Shown here one piece after another: positions 48,685 through 57,439 of a stretch of 64,000 nucleotides of DNA. Source of the stretch: CAZJWC01 sp964550125 (GTDB lineage: Bacteria > Bacillota > Clostridia > Christensenellales > Borkfalkiaceae); assembly GCA_964550125.1 (NCBI GenBank), contig CAZJWC010000003.1, forward strand, positions 62,001-126,000, read 5' to 3'. Made by a program: the position numbers and the translations under genes. The first letter of the stretch is position 1. Each line of letters begins with the position of its first letter. The notes beneath the pieces were generated by a model. The model was not told the DNA's origin. It did not search any database and saw only the letters and a list, made by a program, of their open reading frames with translations.

Positions 48685-48712
48685 ATTATACACAATTTAA
48701 ATTATATGTCAA
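48685..48712 (-). promoter_or_regulatory. Consensus promoter giving a leaderless membrane-protein mRNA
   Basis: Minus-strand TTGACA (48712-48707), 16-nt spacer, TATAAT (48690-48685), both perfect, then 6 nt to the ATG at 48678. Confidence 0.82.
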
Positions 48713-48730
48713 ACACTGGAAAAATTATTT

Positions 48731-49234
48731 TCAAAAGTTTTCTAGTTCAAGTTCAATACATTTCCAACTTTCTCCATAAAAATTGTAAACCTCCTCACCA
48801 ACTTCTTTAAACCCAACCGATTTATAACAATTTACGGCAGATGGATTATTTGCAAAAACGCCGATTGTTACTTTTTTTACTCTCAAAATTTGAAAAGCGT
48901 ATTTGAGTGCTAGACTTAACATTTCTTTGCCATAACCTTTTCCACGCTTTGAATTATCTACAATTATAAACCCAAAACGCAACACCTCTTTCCCCTCAAC
49001 AAAACGCATTATCATTGAACCTACAATTCCATCTTCATCGAAAGCAGTGAAAGGGAAAAAGTTATCCTCCTCACAACCACCGTTCTTTTCAAGATAGTAT
49101 CTATTTATATCCTCTGCAGAAATAGGAAAATCACCAAACTTTCCAACACTCCATTTTATATAAGATTGTTCATCAAAAATCCAAGAGATAATGCTCTTTG
49201 CATCACACCCTTTGTATTGTCTTAACCTTAACAT
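48731..49234 (-). CDS. GNAT-family N-acetyltransferase
   Basis: A 167-residue RimI/RimJ-like acetyltransferase. The acetyl-CoA loop is DNSKRGKGYGKEMLSLAL (about 89-106, with the RGKGYG phosphate grip), followed by VTIGVFANNPSAVNCYKSVGF, the usual motif B. Its substrate is unknown. AAGGAG precedes the ATG. It is a single-gene unit. Confidence 0.9.
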   Translation of the reverse strand: MLRLRQYKGCDAKSIISWIFDEQSYIKWSVGKFGDFPISAEDINRYYLEKNGGCEEDNFFPFTAFDEDGIVGSMIMRFVEGKEVLRFGFIIVDNSKRGKGYGKEMLSLALKYAFQILRVKKVTIGVFANNPSAVNCYKSVGFKEVGEEVYNFYGESWKCIELELENF

Positions 49235-49284
49235 TTTAAACTCCTTTATTTATAAATATATCACTTTAATATTAATAAATCAAT

Positions 49285-49315
49285 AACAAAAGAGAGGTTG
49301 ACTTTTCAACCTCTC
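49285..49315 (-). terminator. Terminator of serS
   Basis: GAGAGGTTG pairs with CAACCTCTC, followed on the minus strand by TTTTGTTATT. Confidence 0.82.
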
Positions 49316-49325
49316 AAAAAAATAA

Positions 49326-50609
49326 TTAAATTTTATCAATTTTTTCCTTGCCACCCATATAACCACGAAGTACAGGTGGAATATAAACGCTTCCATCCTC
49401 TTGTAAGTGATTTTCAATGAAAGCGATAAGCATCCTAGGAGGAGCAACTACCGTATTATTCAAAGTATGGCAATATGCCTTGTCCTTACCCGACTTGTAT
49501 TTAATACCTAATCTTCTTGCCTGTGCATCAGTCAAGTTTGAACAACTACCAACTTCAAAGAATTTCTTTTGTCTAGGCGACCACGCCTCTACATCAACAC
49601 TTTCATACTTCAAATCAGCAAGATCTCCTGAACAGCATTTTAAAGTTCTTACGGGAATTTCCATTGAAGTAAACAATTCAACCGTATATTTCCACATTTT
49701 TTCATACCATTGTTCACTTTCTTCAGGCTTACAGATAACAATCATCTCTTGTTTTTCAAATTGGTGGATACGATAGATACCTCTTTCCTCGATACCGTGT
49801 GCTCCCTTTTCTTTTCTAAAACAGGGAGAATAACTTGTTAAGGTTAAAGGTAGTTGACTCTCATCAATGATTTGGTTCATAAACCTACCTATCATTGAGT
49901 GTTCACTTGTACCTATTAAGTACAAATCCTCGCCTTCAATTTTATACATCATACCTTCCATTTCTTCAAAAGACATAACGCCAGTAACAACTTCGCTTCT
50001 AATCATATAAGGGGGAATACAATAAGTAAATCCCTTGTCAATCATAAAATCTCTTGCATAAGTCAAAACGGCAGAGTGAAGTCTTGCTATATCGCCTGTC
50101 AAGTAGTAAAAACCTTGACCAGTAGTTCTTCTAGCACTATCAATATCAATTCCACCAAGGCTCTCTAAAATATCTAGGTGATAGGGAACTTCAAAATTCT
50201 TTTCCTTTGCCTCTAAATATCTTTCACCCTCAACGTTTTCGCTATCGTCCTTACCGATAGGTACATTTTTAGAGATAATGTTAGGGATTGCCATCATCTT
50301 TTGTTTAAGTTGAGTAGCAATTTCTTCTGCTTCTTTATCAATTTCTAAAATTCTTTCATTATTTTTCGAAACCTGCTCTTTAATTTTATTTGCTTCATCA
50401 ATCTTCTTCTCTTTCATAAGTTTGCCAATTTCAGCAGAAAGAGTATTTCTCAACGAACGCAATCCGTCCCCTTCAGTTTGCAATAGTCTTTTTTTGTTAT
50501 CAAGTTCGATAACCTCATCAACTAGTGGTAACTTTTTTTCTTGAAATTTCTTTTTAATGTTTTCCTTTACCAAGTCAGGATTAGTTCTAATTAAATTGAT
50601 ATCAATCAT
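49326..50609 (-). CDS. serS: Seryl-tRNA synthetase
   Basis: A 427-residue class IIa synthetase. The N-terminal coiled-coil arm (about 27-100) contacts the tRNA variable loop. Motif 2 is FRKEKGAHGIEERGIYRIHQF and motif 3 is NNTVVAPPRMLIAFIENH. ATG 50609 (MIDINLIRTNPD) has GGAG 6 nt upstream; four extra residues upstream are unlikely. No T-box leader is visible in the 200-nt upstream interval. Confidence 0.98.
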   Translation of the reverse strand: MIDINLIRTNPDLVKENIKKKFQEKKLPLVDEVIELDNKKRLLQTEGDGLRSLRNTLSAEIGKLMKEKKIDEANKIKEQVSKNNERILEIDKEAEEIATQLKQKMMAIPNIISKNVPIGKDDSENVEGERYLEAKEKNFEVPYHLDILESLGGIDIDSARRTTGQGFYYLTGDIARLHSAVLTYARDFMIDKGFTYCIPPYMIRSEVVTGVMSFEEMEGMMYKIEGEDLYLIGTSEHSMIGRFMNQIIDESQLPLTLTSYSPCFRKEKGAHGIEERGIYRIHQFEKQEMIVICKPEESEQWYEKMWKYTVELFTSMEIPVRTLKCCSGDLADLKYESVDVEAWSPRQKKFFEVGSCSNLTDAQARRLGIKYKSGKDKAYCHTLNNTVVAPPRMLIAFIENHLQEDGSVYIPPVLRGYMGGKEKIDKI

Positions 50610-50725
50610 ACTTATCTCCATAGATTAAATTATAATCACTTATTTTCATTTGATATTATAGCACTAGTATATCTATTTTGCAAATAAAATGATTTGCAAA
50701 TAGTTTAAAAAATTACTTTAAAACA

Positions 50726-50754
50726 TTGAAAATAAAAATATATTGTGCTATAAT
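50726..50754 (+). promoter_or_regulatory. Sigma-A promoter of the P-type ATPase gene
   Basis: TTGAAA (50726-50731), 17-nt spacer, TATAAT (50749-50754). Confidence 0.8.
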
Positions 50755-50809
50755 CAAATTACTTTTTAAAACATTTGTTCATTTTACAAATGAATAGTAC
50801 GGAGAATAT

Positions 50810-53572
50810 ATGAGCGAACAAAAAAACAGCAAAAGTAGTACTCCTAAACAAAACGACACCACAAAAAAAGTGAAAACGGTTACGCAAAAAAGTACTGCCC
50901 AAACCAAGCCGAACAAAACAACAACCACAACAAAAAAGAGTGGTGCTACGGCTAAAAAAACTTCTACCAAGAAAGAGGTGGAAGAAGAAAAATCAATCCT
51001 TGATGAAGACTACGAGGAGAAAAACTTTCTTCAAAAAATTTGGTCAAAAATTTATAAAAAGAAGGAAGAAGAAAAAGTTATTGAACGTTTCAATCCATCA
51101 ATTAGTTATGGCTTGAATAGTGAGCAAATAAGACAGCGTGAAAGAGAAGGCTACGTAAACAATACTGAAAAGAAATATTCTAAATCATACGCAAGTATTT
51201 TTTTAGAAAATCTATTAACCTTTTTTAATTTATTGTGTATCCTTTGTGCCATATTCTTAATTATTGCAAAAGCCCCTGTAACACAACTATTTTTTGTTAT
51301 CATTTTTGCAATAAATATTTTTATCGGTATTGTTCAAGAGATAAAAGCAAAGCACAAAATTGACAAACTTTCACTTTTAACATCACCTAACGCTAAAGTA
51401 GTTAGAAATGGTGAAGAAAAGGAAATTGAAATTTCAAAAATTGTACTTGACGATATAATTATTTTAAAGACGGGACAACAAATACCCGTTGACTGTATTG
51501 TAAAAGAAGGGTATATTGAGGTAAACGAATCACTACTTACAGGCGAGGCAGTTCCAATCAAAAAGGAAGCAGGGGAAAAATTGCTTGCAGGTAGTTTTAT
51601 ATCAAGTGGTACTTGTAAAGTTATTGCTGAAAAAGTTGGTAAACATACATATTTACAATCCCTTTCTGCTAGGGCAAGTAGATATAAAAAGCCCAAGTCT
51701 GAACTATTAAATGCTACAAGAAGTATAATTAGAGTTGTTGGCGTTCTAATACCTTTAATTTGTTTAGGTATGGCATTTATCAACTGGAATAATTATGTAC
51801 CTCAAGAAGGCATAACTCAAATGCAATACACTATACAGAGAACTGCTTCTGTTGCAATAGGTATGATTCCTGCAGGTATGATGTTGCTTACAAGTTTGGC
51901 TTTGGCTGCGGGTGTAATTAAACTAACTAGATACAACACTTTGGTACAAGACTTATACTCCCTTGAAATGCTTGCAAGAGTAAACGTTTTATGTCTTGAT
52001 AAGACAGGCACTATTACTGACGGCAGGATGGAAGTAACTGGGTTTATTCCACTAGAAGACACAAAGGAAACAGAAATTAAAAAAGTAGTTCCTCTAATTT
52101 TAGGAACTATAAACGATAATAACCAAACTTCAATAGCACTTTTTAATTACTTTGGTATGTCCTCCCAACAAAATGCTACAAAAATAGTTCCCTTCTCCTC
52201 AAAGAGAAAATACTCGGCTGTAACCTTCCCCAATCGTGGAACTTACGCACTAGGTGCACCTGAATTTGTAATGCCTAATATGTCGAAAGAAATTTTTGAC
52301 GAAGTTGATAAATATGCTTCGCAAGGTTTGAGAGTTCTTTTGATTGCACATAGTGAAAAGGAAATTATAGGTGAGGATAAACTTCCTAATGATATGAAGC
52401 CTAAATGTTTGATAACTTTAGTTGACAATATTAGAGAGGATGCTATCGAAACTATTAACTGGTTTAAAGAAAATGACGTTGATATAAAAATAATTTCAGG
52501 TGATAACCCCATAACCGTAGCAGAAGTTGCAAGGCGAGTTGGTGTTAGAAATGCTGATAAGTTTATTTCGCTTGAAGGCTTAAATGAAAAAGAAGTAATA
52601 AATATTGCAAACAAATACACCGTTTTTGGTCGTGTTACACCCGAACAAAAGGCAATACTTGTTAAATCAATAAAGAGTGCAGGAAACACTGTTGCAATGA
52701 CGGGTGATGGTGTAAACGACATACTTGCACTTAAAGAGGCTGACTGTGCAATATCAGTTGCTTCAGGTAGTGAGGCGGCAAGAAATGTAAGTAACCTTGT
52801 ACTTATGGATGACAATTTTAACTCAATGCCCATGGTAGTAAATGAGGGTAGACGAGTAATCAATAATGTTAAAAAATCTTCAGCATTATTCTTGATGAAA
52901 ACAATTTTCGTTGCTTTACTCTCTTTATCAAGCATTATCTTGCAAAAGAGTTATCCTTTTACAACAGACAATATGTTGATGCTAGAATTTTTTATAATAG
53001 GTATACCTTCCTTCTTCCTATCGTTACAACCTAACAATGATAGAGTATCGGGCAATTTCCTAGGGTATGTCCTCACGAGAGCAATCCCTGGTGCGTTAAT
53101 TTTGCTATTTGGTATAGTTATAATTGAACTTGGAGCAGTCATTTCTCCTGACTTATTTTTACCCTATAAAAATCAAATGAATTTATTGGTATTCTCTTTC
53201 TGTGGACTTGTAATGCTATACAGATTCTGTCAGCCTGTCAACATTTCAAGAGTTATACTTTTAGTTGCATCAATACTTTTATGTGTAGGCACAGTTATTG
53301 CACAAGAATTTTTAAAGAATACTGACCTCGACCTTCTAGTAAAGCATGGTACTTGGGTAAGTTTACCTTGGTCTCATTATTGGTTCTTATTATGTATTAT
53401 TCAAACTGCTATTCCTCTTTCAAAGTGGCTGATTATGGGTATTGAAAAAATCGGCAACGAGATTATGAAACGTAGACAAATTGAAATACTTACCAAAAAA
53501 GAAAAAAACGAAGAAAGCACTTCAACTGAAAATATTGAAGTTACTACTGAAACAACACATAATAATAGTTAA
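50810..53572 (+). CDS. P-type cation-transporting ATPase (CtpE-like)
   Basis: A 920-residue P-type ATPase. Residues 1-60 are a Lys/Thr/Ser-rich low-complexity tail. The actuator loop is LLTGEAVP (243-250), the phosphorylation site DKTGT (Asp397) and the hinge TGDGVND. About ten transmembrane helices are expected. The overall order resembles CtpE and other P2-like calcium or magnesium pumps. The fourth-helix ion motif reads IPAGMMLLTS (353-362), where these pumps usually have PEG(L/M), so the helix-4 acidic ligand is missing. The ion is therefore uncertain. CGGAGA precedes ATG. Confidence 0.88.
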   Translation: MSEQKNSKSSTPKQNDTTKKVKTVTQKSTAQTKPNKTTTTTKKSGATAKKTSTKKEVEEEKSILDEDYEEKNFLQKIWSKIYKKKEEEKVIERFNPSISYGLNSEQIRQREREGYVNNTEKKYSKSYASIFLENLLTFFNLLCILCAIFLIIAKAPVTQLFFVIIFAINIFIGIVQEIKAKHKIDKLSLLTSPNAKVVRNGEEKEIEISKIVLDDIIILKTGQQIPVDCIVKEGYIEVNESLLTGEAVPIKKEAGEKLLAGSFISSGTCKVIAEKVGKHTYLQSLSARASRYKKPKSELLNATRSIIRVVGVLIPLICLGMAFINWNNYVPQEGITQMQYTIQRTASVAIGMIPAGMMLLTSLALAAGVIKLTRYNTLVQDLYSLEMLARVNVLCLDKTGTITDGRMEVTGFIPLEDTKETEIKKVVPLILGTINDNNQTSIALFNYFGMSSQQNATKIVPFSSKRKYSAVTFPNRGTYALGAPEFVMPNMSKEIFDEVDKYASQGLRVLLIAHSEKEIIGEDKLPNDMKPKCLITLVDNIREDAIETINWFKENDVDIKIISGDNPITVAEVARRVGVRNADKFISLEGLNEKEVINIANKYTVFGRVTPEQKAILVKSIKSAGNTVAMTGDGVNDILALKEADCAISVASGSEAARNVSNLVLMDDNFNSMPMVVNEGRRVINNVKKSSALFLMKTIFVALLSLSSIILQKSYPFTTDNMLMLEFFIIGIPSFFLSLQPNNDRVSGNFLGYVLTRAIPGALILLFGIVIIELGAVISPDLFLPYKNQMNLLVFSFCGLVMLYRFCQPVNISRVILLVASILLCVGTVIAQEFLKNTDLDLLVKHGTWVSLPWSHYWFLLCIIQTAIPLSKWLIMGIEKIGNEIMKRRQIEILTKKEKNEESTSTENIEVTTETTHNNS

Positions 53573-53576
53573 AAAT

Positions 53577-53608
53577 AAAGGGTTTGGCTATGCCAAACCC
53601 TTTTATTA
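53577..53608. terminator. Bidirectional terminator between the P-type ATPase and Cys-rich genes
   Basis: AAAGGGTTTGG pairs with CCAAACCCTTT around CTATG, with T-rich sequence on the plus strand and TTTATTTTT on the minus strand. Confidence 0.88.
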
Positions 53609-53614
53609 CTGTCC

Positions 53615-53782
53615 TCAAGAATTACAACTATTGCATCTACTACAACTGTTGCAACCACAACATCTACCACATCTTTGACAAGATGTACTATTTTCAACTG
53701 AATTTGCAATTTGACTTAAAACACCGTTACAAGCACAGTTACAAGAATTACAATTATTATTACAGTTACTACAACAAGCCAT
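53615..53782 (-). CDS. Tiny Cys/Asn/Ser-rich protein, possible spore coat component
   Basis: A 55-residue protein, MACCSNCNNNCNSCNCAC at the start and CGRCCGCNSCSRCNSCNS at the end, with a short helical centre (GVLSQIANSVENS). About 16 cysteines give a composition like metallothionein or cross-linked coat proteins. ATG 53782 has AGAGGT upstream, and a sigma-K-like promoter (53825-53851) identical in layout to that of dpaA precedes it. A terminator follows. No family is recognised; spore coat or metal binding is inference. Confidence 0.7.
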   Translation of the reverse strand: MACCSNCNNNCNSCNCACNGVLSQIANSVENSTSCQRCGRCCGCNSCSRCNSCNS

Positions 53783-53824
53783 TTCAATACCTCTTTGGTT
53801 TTTGTGATTTACTTCACACAATAC

Positions 53825-53851
53825 ATAATATGCCTACATATAAAAAAGAGT
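53825..53851 (-). promoter_or_regulatory. Sigma-K-like promoter of the tiny Cys-rich gene
   Basis: Minus strand: AC (53851-53850), 17-nt spacer, CATATTATG (53832-53824). It shares spacing and GCATATTAT with the dpaA promoter. The -35 part lies within the rubrerythrin terminator. Confidence 0.62.
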
Positions 53852-53872
53852 GATAAAAATCACTCTTTTTCT
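53845..53872 (-). terminator. Terminator of the rubrerythrin gene
   Basis: AAAGAGTGAT pairs with ATCACTCTTT around AAAA, with T-rich sequence on the minus strand. Confidence 0.85.
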
Positions 53873-54408
53873 TATTTAAAATATCTATCTAGCATACCCT
53901 TGAACGCTCTACCATGCCTTGCTTCATCTTTAGCCATTTCGTGAACGGTATCGTGGATTGCATCATAGCCAAGTTCCTTTGCCCTTTTTGCAAGTTTAAG
54001 TTTACCTTCACAAGCACCCGACTCTGCCTCAACACGCATTGTTAAATTCTTTTTTGTTGAATCTGTAACTACATCTCCTAAAAGTTCAGCAAATTTTGCA
54101 GCGTGTTCAGCTTCCTCAAAAGCAGCCTTTTCCCAGTACAAACCAATTTCAGGGTAACCTTCCCTAAAAGCAACCCTACTCATAGCAAGATACATACCAA
54201 CCTCACTACACTCGCCGTTAAAATTCATTTTCAAGCCCTCAACAACTTGTGCATCAAGTCCTTTTGCTACTCCAACCTTATGGTCATCAGCCCAAGCAAT
54301 TTCATTTGAGTTTTCAGCGATGGGTTCAAACTTTGTTGCCTTACATACGGGACAAACGCCAACACTTTCATCGACTATTGCACCACATACAACACATCTT
54401 TTTTTCAT
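53872..54408 (-). CDS. Reverse rubrerythrin
   Basis: A 178-residue non-haem iron protein with the rubredoxin domain at the N-terminus (Cys5, Cys8, Cys19, Cys22) and the ferritin-like diiron domain after it (ECSEVGMYLAMS, FEEAEHAAKF, EAESGACEGK, DEARHGRAF). This order is reversed from classical rubrerythrin and matches the clostridial revRbr that reduces hydrogen peroxide with NADH-linked electrons. It marks an anaerobe defending against oxygen. AGGAGG lies upstream of the ATG; it is 17 nt after argS. Confidence 0.95.
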   Translation of the reverse strand: MKKRCVVCGAIVDESVGVCPVCKATKFEPIAENSNEIAWADDHKVGVAKGLDAQVVEGLKMNFNGECSEVGMYLAMSRVAFREGYPEIGLYWEKAAFEEAEHAAKFAELLGDVVTDSTKKNLTMRVEAESGACEGKLKLAKRAKELGYDAIHDTVHEMAKDEARHGRAFKGMLDRYFK

Positions 54409-54425
54409 CTTAATTCCTCCTTTAT

Positions 54426-56111
54426 TTACATTTTTTCAGGAACACCAATTCCTAAAAGTTTTAAAGCATTTTTTAAAGTTTGCAAAGTACACTTTGTTAA
54501 AGCAAGTCTAAAATACTTGCTATCTTCAGGAGCGTTCAAAATTTTACAATCGAAGTAGAATTTGTTGAACTTTTGAGCCAAATCAACAGCATAACGGGTA
54601 ATATAACAAGGCTCATAGTTATTTAACGCTTGTTTTAAAGTATCCCCAAAAGATGATAGTGTCTTGCAAAGGTCATACTCTTGTTCACATATTTCTGCAG
54701 GAATTGTATATTCTTTTTCTTCATTAACTCTTGCCAAAACGCTATTTGCTCTTGCACAAGTATATTGAACATACGCTCCTGTTTCTCCCTCAAAGTTTAA
54801 AACTTTATCATAAGAAAAAGTAATATCCTTAATTTTATTATTATACAAAGCACCAAAAATTACAGCACCAACACCAACTTGTTTTGCAACTTCTTCTTTA
54901 TTTTCCAAACTAGGATTTTTCTCGTTAATGATGTTATACGCTTTTTCGATACATTTATTTATTACGTCTTCAAGGAATACCACATTACCCTTTCTTGTTG
55001 ACATTGAACCTTCTTCTAAAGATACCATACCATAAGCAACGTGCACTAAATCTTTTGCCCAGTCCTTTCCCATCAACTCAAGAACTTTAAAAAATTGCTT
55101 GAAATGAAGATTTTGTTGATATGCAACAACATACAAACACTTATAAAAATCATAAGTGTTTTTACGATAACAAGCCGTTGCTAAATCTCGTGTAGCATAC
55201 AAAGATGCTCCGTCCGAACGCAAAATCAAACAGGGAGGCATATTATATTCTTCTAGGTCAACAATTTGTGCGCCCTCACTTTCTTTTAACAAGTTTTTTT
55301 CTCGCAACTCATCAATTATAGGTTGCATTTTGTTTGAATAGAAGCGCTCGCCTGCATATGAATCAAAACTAATATCAAGCAAGTCATAGACACGCATAAC
55401 GTCCTTTAAAGTCATCTCCTTGAACCACTCGTAAAGTTCGTTACACTCCTTATCTCCTTCCTCTATCTTCAATGAATAGGCTCTTGCTTCATCTTCATAC
55501 TCAGGATGTTGTTCAACTTCCTTATGAAAACGCACATAAAGTTCGTTCAAAGCACGAACGCCACCTTTGTTAATTTCTTCTCTATTGCCCCATCTTTTAA
55601 AGGCAGAAATCAACTTACCGAATTGCGTACCATAATCTCCTAAATGGTTGATACCCACTGCATTATAGCCTAAAAATTTATGCAGACGATATAAAGCACC
55701 ACCTAGAACAGTTGTTGATAAATGTCCTATATGAAAAGGTTTTGCAATATTCACAGATGAATAATCAAGACATACCGTTTTACCTTCGCCCTCGTTAGAC
55801 GAACCGTATTTGTCCCCCTCAAGTAAAATTTGCTTTAATACTTCTCCTGCGAAAAATCTTCTATTTATCTTAAAATTCAAGTAACCGTTTACTGCCGATA
55901 CCTCATTGATAACATCATCAGTTTGGTAAGAATTTTTCAACTCCTCGGCGATTGCCACGGGGGATTTTCTCATAGTTTTTGCAAATTTAAAACAAGGCAA
56001 AGCATAATCGCCCATATCGTTATTAGGAGGCAATACTATCAAGTCGTATATTTCATCGCTTGATACACCTTCAATCGTTAAGTTTTGACTAATCTTCTTC
56101 TTAAAATCCAT
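54426..56111 (-). CDS. argS: Arginyl-tRNA synthetase
   Basis: A 561-residue class I synthetase. It has the N-terminal Add1 domain, HIGH-type motif PFHIGHLS (His127-His130), a KMSKS-equivalent MSTRKGN, and the DALR anticodon-binding domain ending LTKCTLQTLKNALKLLGI. ATG 56111 is used; two extra codons from a TTG are less likely. The upstream site AGGTTGG is weak. The rubrerythrin gene follows it closely. Confidence 0.97.
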   Translation of the reverse strand: MDFKKKISQNLTIEGVSSDEIYDLIVLPPNNDMGDYALPCFKFAKTMRKSPVAIAEELKNSYQTDDVINEVSAVNGYLNFKINRRFFAGEVLKQILLEGDKYGSSNEGEGKTVCLDYSSVNIAKPFHIGHLSTTVLGGALYRLHKFLGYNAVGINHLGDYGTQFGKLISAFKRWGNREEINKGGVRALNELYVRFHKEVEQHPEYEDEARAYSLKIEEGDKECNELYEWFKEMTLKDVMRVYDLLDISFDSYAGERFYSNKMQPIIDELREKNLLKESEGAQIVDLEEYNMPPCLILRSDGASLYATRDLATACYRKNTYDFYKCLYVVAYQQNLHFKQFFKVLELMGKDWAKDLVHVAYGMVSLEEGSMSTRKGNVVFLEDVINKCIEKAYNIINEKNPSLENKEEVAKQVGVGAVIFGALYNNKIKDITFSYDKVLNFEGETGAYVQYTCARANSVLARVNEEKEYTIPAEICEQEYDLCKTLSSFGDTLKQALNNYEPCYITRYAVDLAQKFNKFYFDCKILNAPEDSKYFRLALTKCTLQTLKNALKLLGIGVPEKM

Positions 56112-56268
56112 AACCAACCTACTTATAAATTTAATAGCACCATATTACCACAATTTTGAAAACATAGCAAATTTTTTAAGCAATTTGGTGGTATTTATTT
56201 TGATTATTTCATCTTTTAGTATATAATTATAATTGAAAACAAAATATTATAAAAAAAGGACAAAAAAT

Positions 56269-57366
56269 ATGAAACTTGGTGTTGTAGGATTACCTAATGT
56301 TGGTAAGTCAACTTTATTTAACGCAATAACTAAAGCAGGGGCAGAGGCAGCAAACTATCCATTTTGCACTATTGAACCTAATGTTGGCGTAGTAGCCGTT
56401 CCTGATGAAAGATTAGATAAACTAGCAAACTTATACCACTCTCAAAAAATCACTCCTGCCGTAATAGAATTTGTTGACATAGCAGGTTTAGTTAAAGGAG
56501 CATCAAAAGGCGAGGGTTTAGGAAATAAATTTTTATCTCACATTAGAGAGGTTGATGCTATTATACATGTTGTTCGTTGTTTTGATGACGCAAATATTAC
56601 TCATGTAGAAAATTCAATAGACCCAATAAGAGATATTACAACAATCAATTTGGAACTAATTTTAGCAGACCTTGATGCAGTTCAAAAAAGGCTTGACAGA
56701 GTTAAGACCTCTGCAAAGGGTGGGGATAAAAAGTACCTTGAAGAAGCCAACTTTTTAAAAAAATTGTACGATTATTTGTCTAGCGAAAAACCTGCAAGAC
56801 TTATGGAAGTTGACGACAGCGAGCAAGAGTTTATGAAAAATCTATTCTTGCTTACCTCAAAGCCTGTTATTTACGCTTGCAATATTTGTGAAAACGATAT
56901 GGGCAAAAATGAGGAAGATTTAAAGTATGTTCAAATCGTAAAAGAATTTGCTTTAAAAGAAAATAGTGAAACACTTGTTATTTGTGCAAAAACTGAAGAA
57001 GAACTTTCAGAGTTATCTCCTGAAGATGCACAGATGTTTTTAGAAGATTTAGGTTGCAGTGAAAGTGGGCTAAATAGACTTATTAAAAAATCTTATTCAT
57101 TACTTGGTTTAATGAGTTATCTAACTGCTGGCGAAAAAGAAACTCGTGCGTGGACTATTCCCATTGGTACAAAAGCACCTCAAGCTGCAGGTAAAATCCA
57201 TACAGACTTTGAAAAAGGCTTTATAAGGGCAGAAGTTGTGAACTGGGAAACCTTACTTGAGTGTGGCAGTTATACGGCAGCAAAAGAAAAAGGTAAAGTT
57301 AGAAGCGAAGGTAAAGAATACGTTTTTCAAGACGGAGATGTAGTTTTATTTAGATTTAATGTTTAA
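56269..57366 (+). CDS. ychF: Redox-regulated ATPase YchF
   Basis: A 365-residue Obg-family P-loop protein with G1 GLPNVGKST (7-15), G3 DIAGLVKGASKGEGLG, and a degenerate G4 (CNICEND in place of NKxD). The degenerate G4 explains YchF's preference for ATP over GTP. A central coiled coil and C-terminal TGS domain (RAWTIPIGTKAPQAAGKIH) are present. It binds ribosomes and affects translation initiation and oxidative stress. AAAGGA precedes ATG 56269. Confidence 0.97.
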   Translation: MKLGVVGLPNVGKSTLFNAITKAGAEAANYPFCTIEPNVGVVAVPDERLDKLANLYHSQKITPAVIEFVDIAGLVKGASKGEGLGNKFLSHIREVDAIIHVVRCFDDANITHVENSIDPIRDITTINLELILADLDAVQKRLDRVKTSAKGGDKKYLEEANFLKKLYDYLSSEKPARLMEVDDSEQEFMKNLFLLTSKPVIYACNICENDMGKNEEDLKYVQIVKEFALKENSETLVICAKTEEELSELSPEDAQMFLEDLGCSESGLNRLIKKSYSLLGLMSYLTAGEKETRAWTIPIGTKAPQAAGKIHTDFEKGFIRAEVVNWETLLECGSYTAAKEKGKVRSEGKEYVFQDGDVVLFRFNV

Positions 57367-57370
57367 AGAT

Positions 57371-57404
57371 TAAAAGGTTTAGATTTTATCTAAACCTTTT
57401 TTAT
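57371..57404 (+). terminator. Terminator of ychF
   Basis: AAAAGGTTTAG pairs with CTAAACCTTTT followed by TTT. Confidence 0.88.
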
Positions 57405-57406
57405 AT

Positions 57407-57436
57407 TAAAAAAAGCACTTATAAAAGTGCTTTTTT
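57407..57436 (-). terminator. Terminator of pnp
   Basis: AAAAGCACTT pairs with AAGTGCTTTT, with a T run on the minus strand. Confidence 0.82.
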
Positions 57437-57439
57437 GTA

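Noticed and set aside
50610..50809. T-box leader for serS, and likewise for argS at 56112-56268
   Set aside because: Intervals are short and AT-rich, with no T-box sequence or antiterminator.
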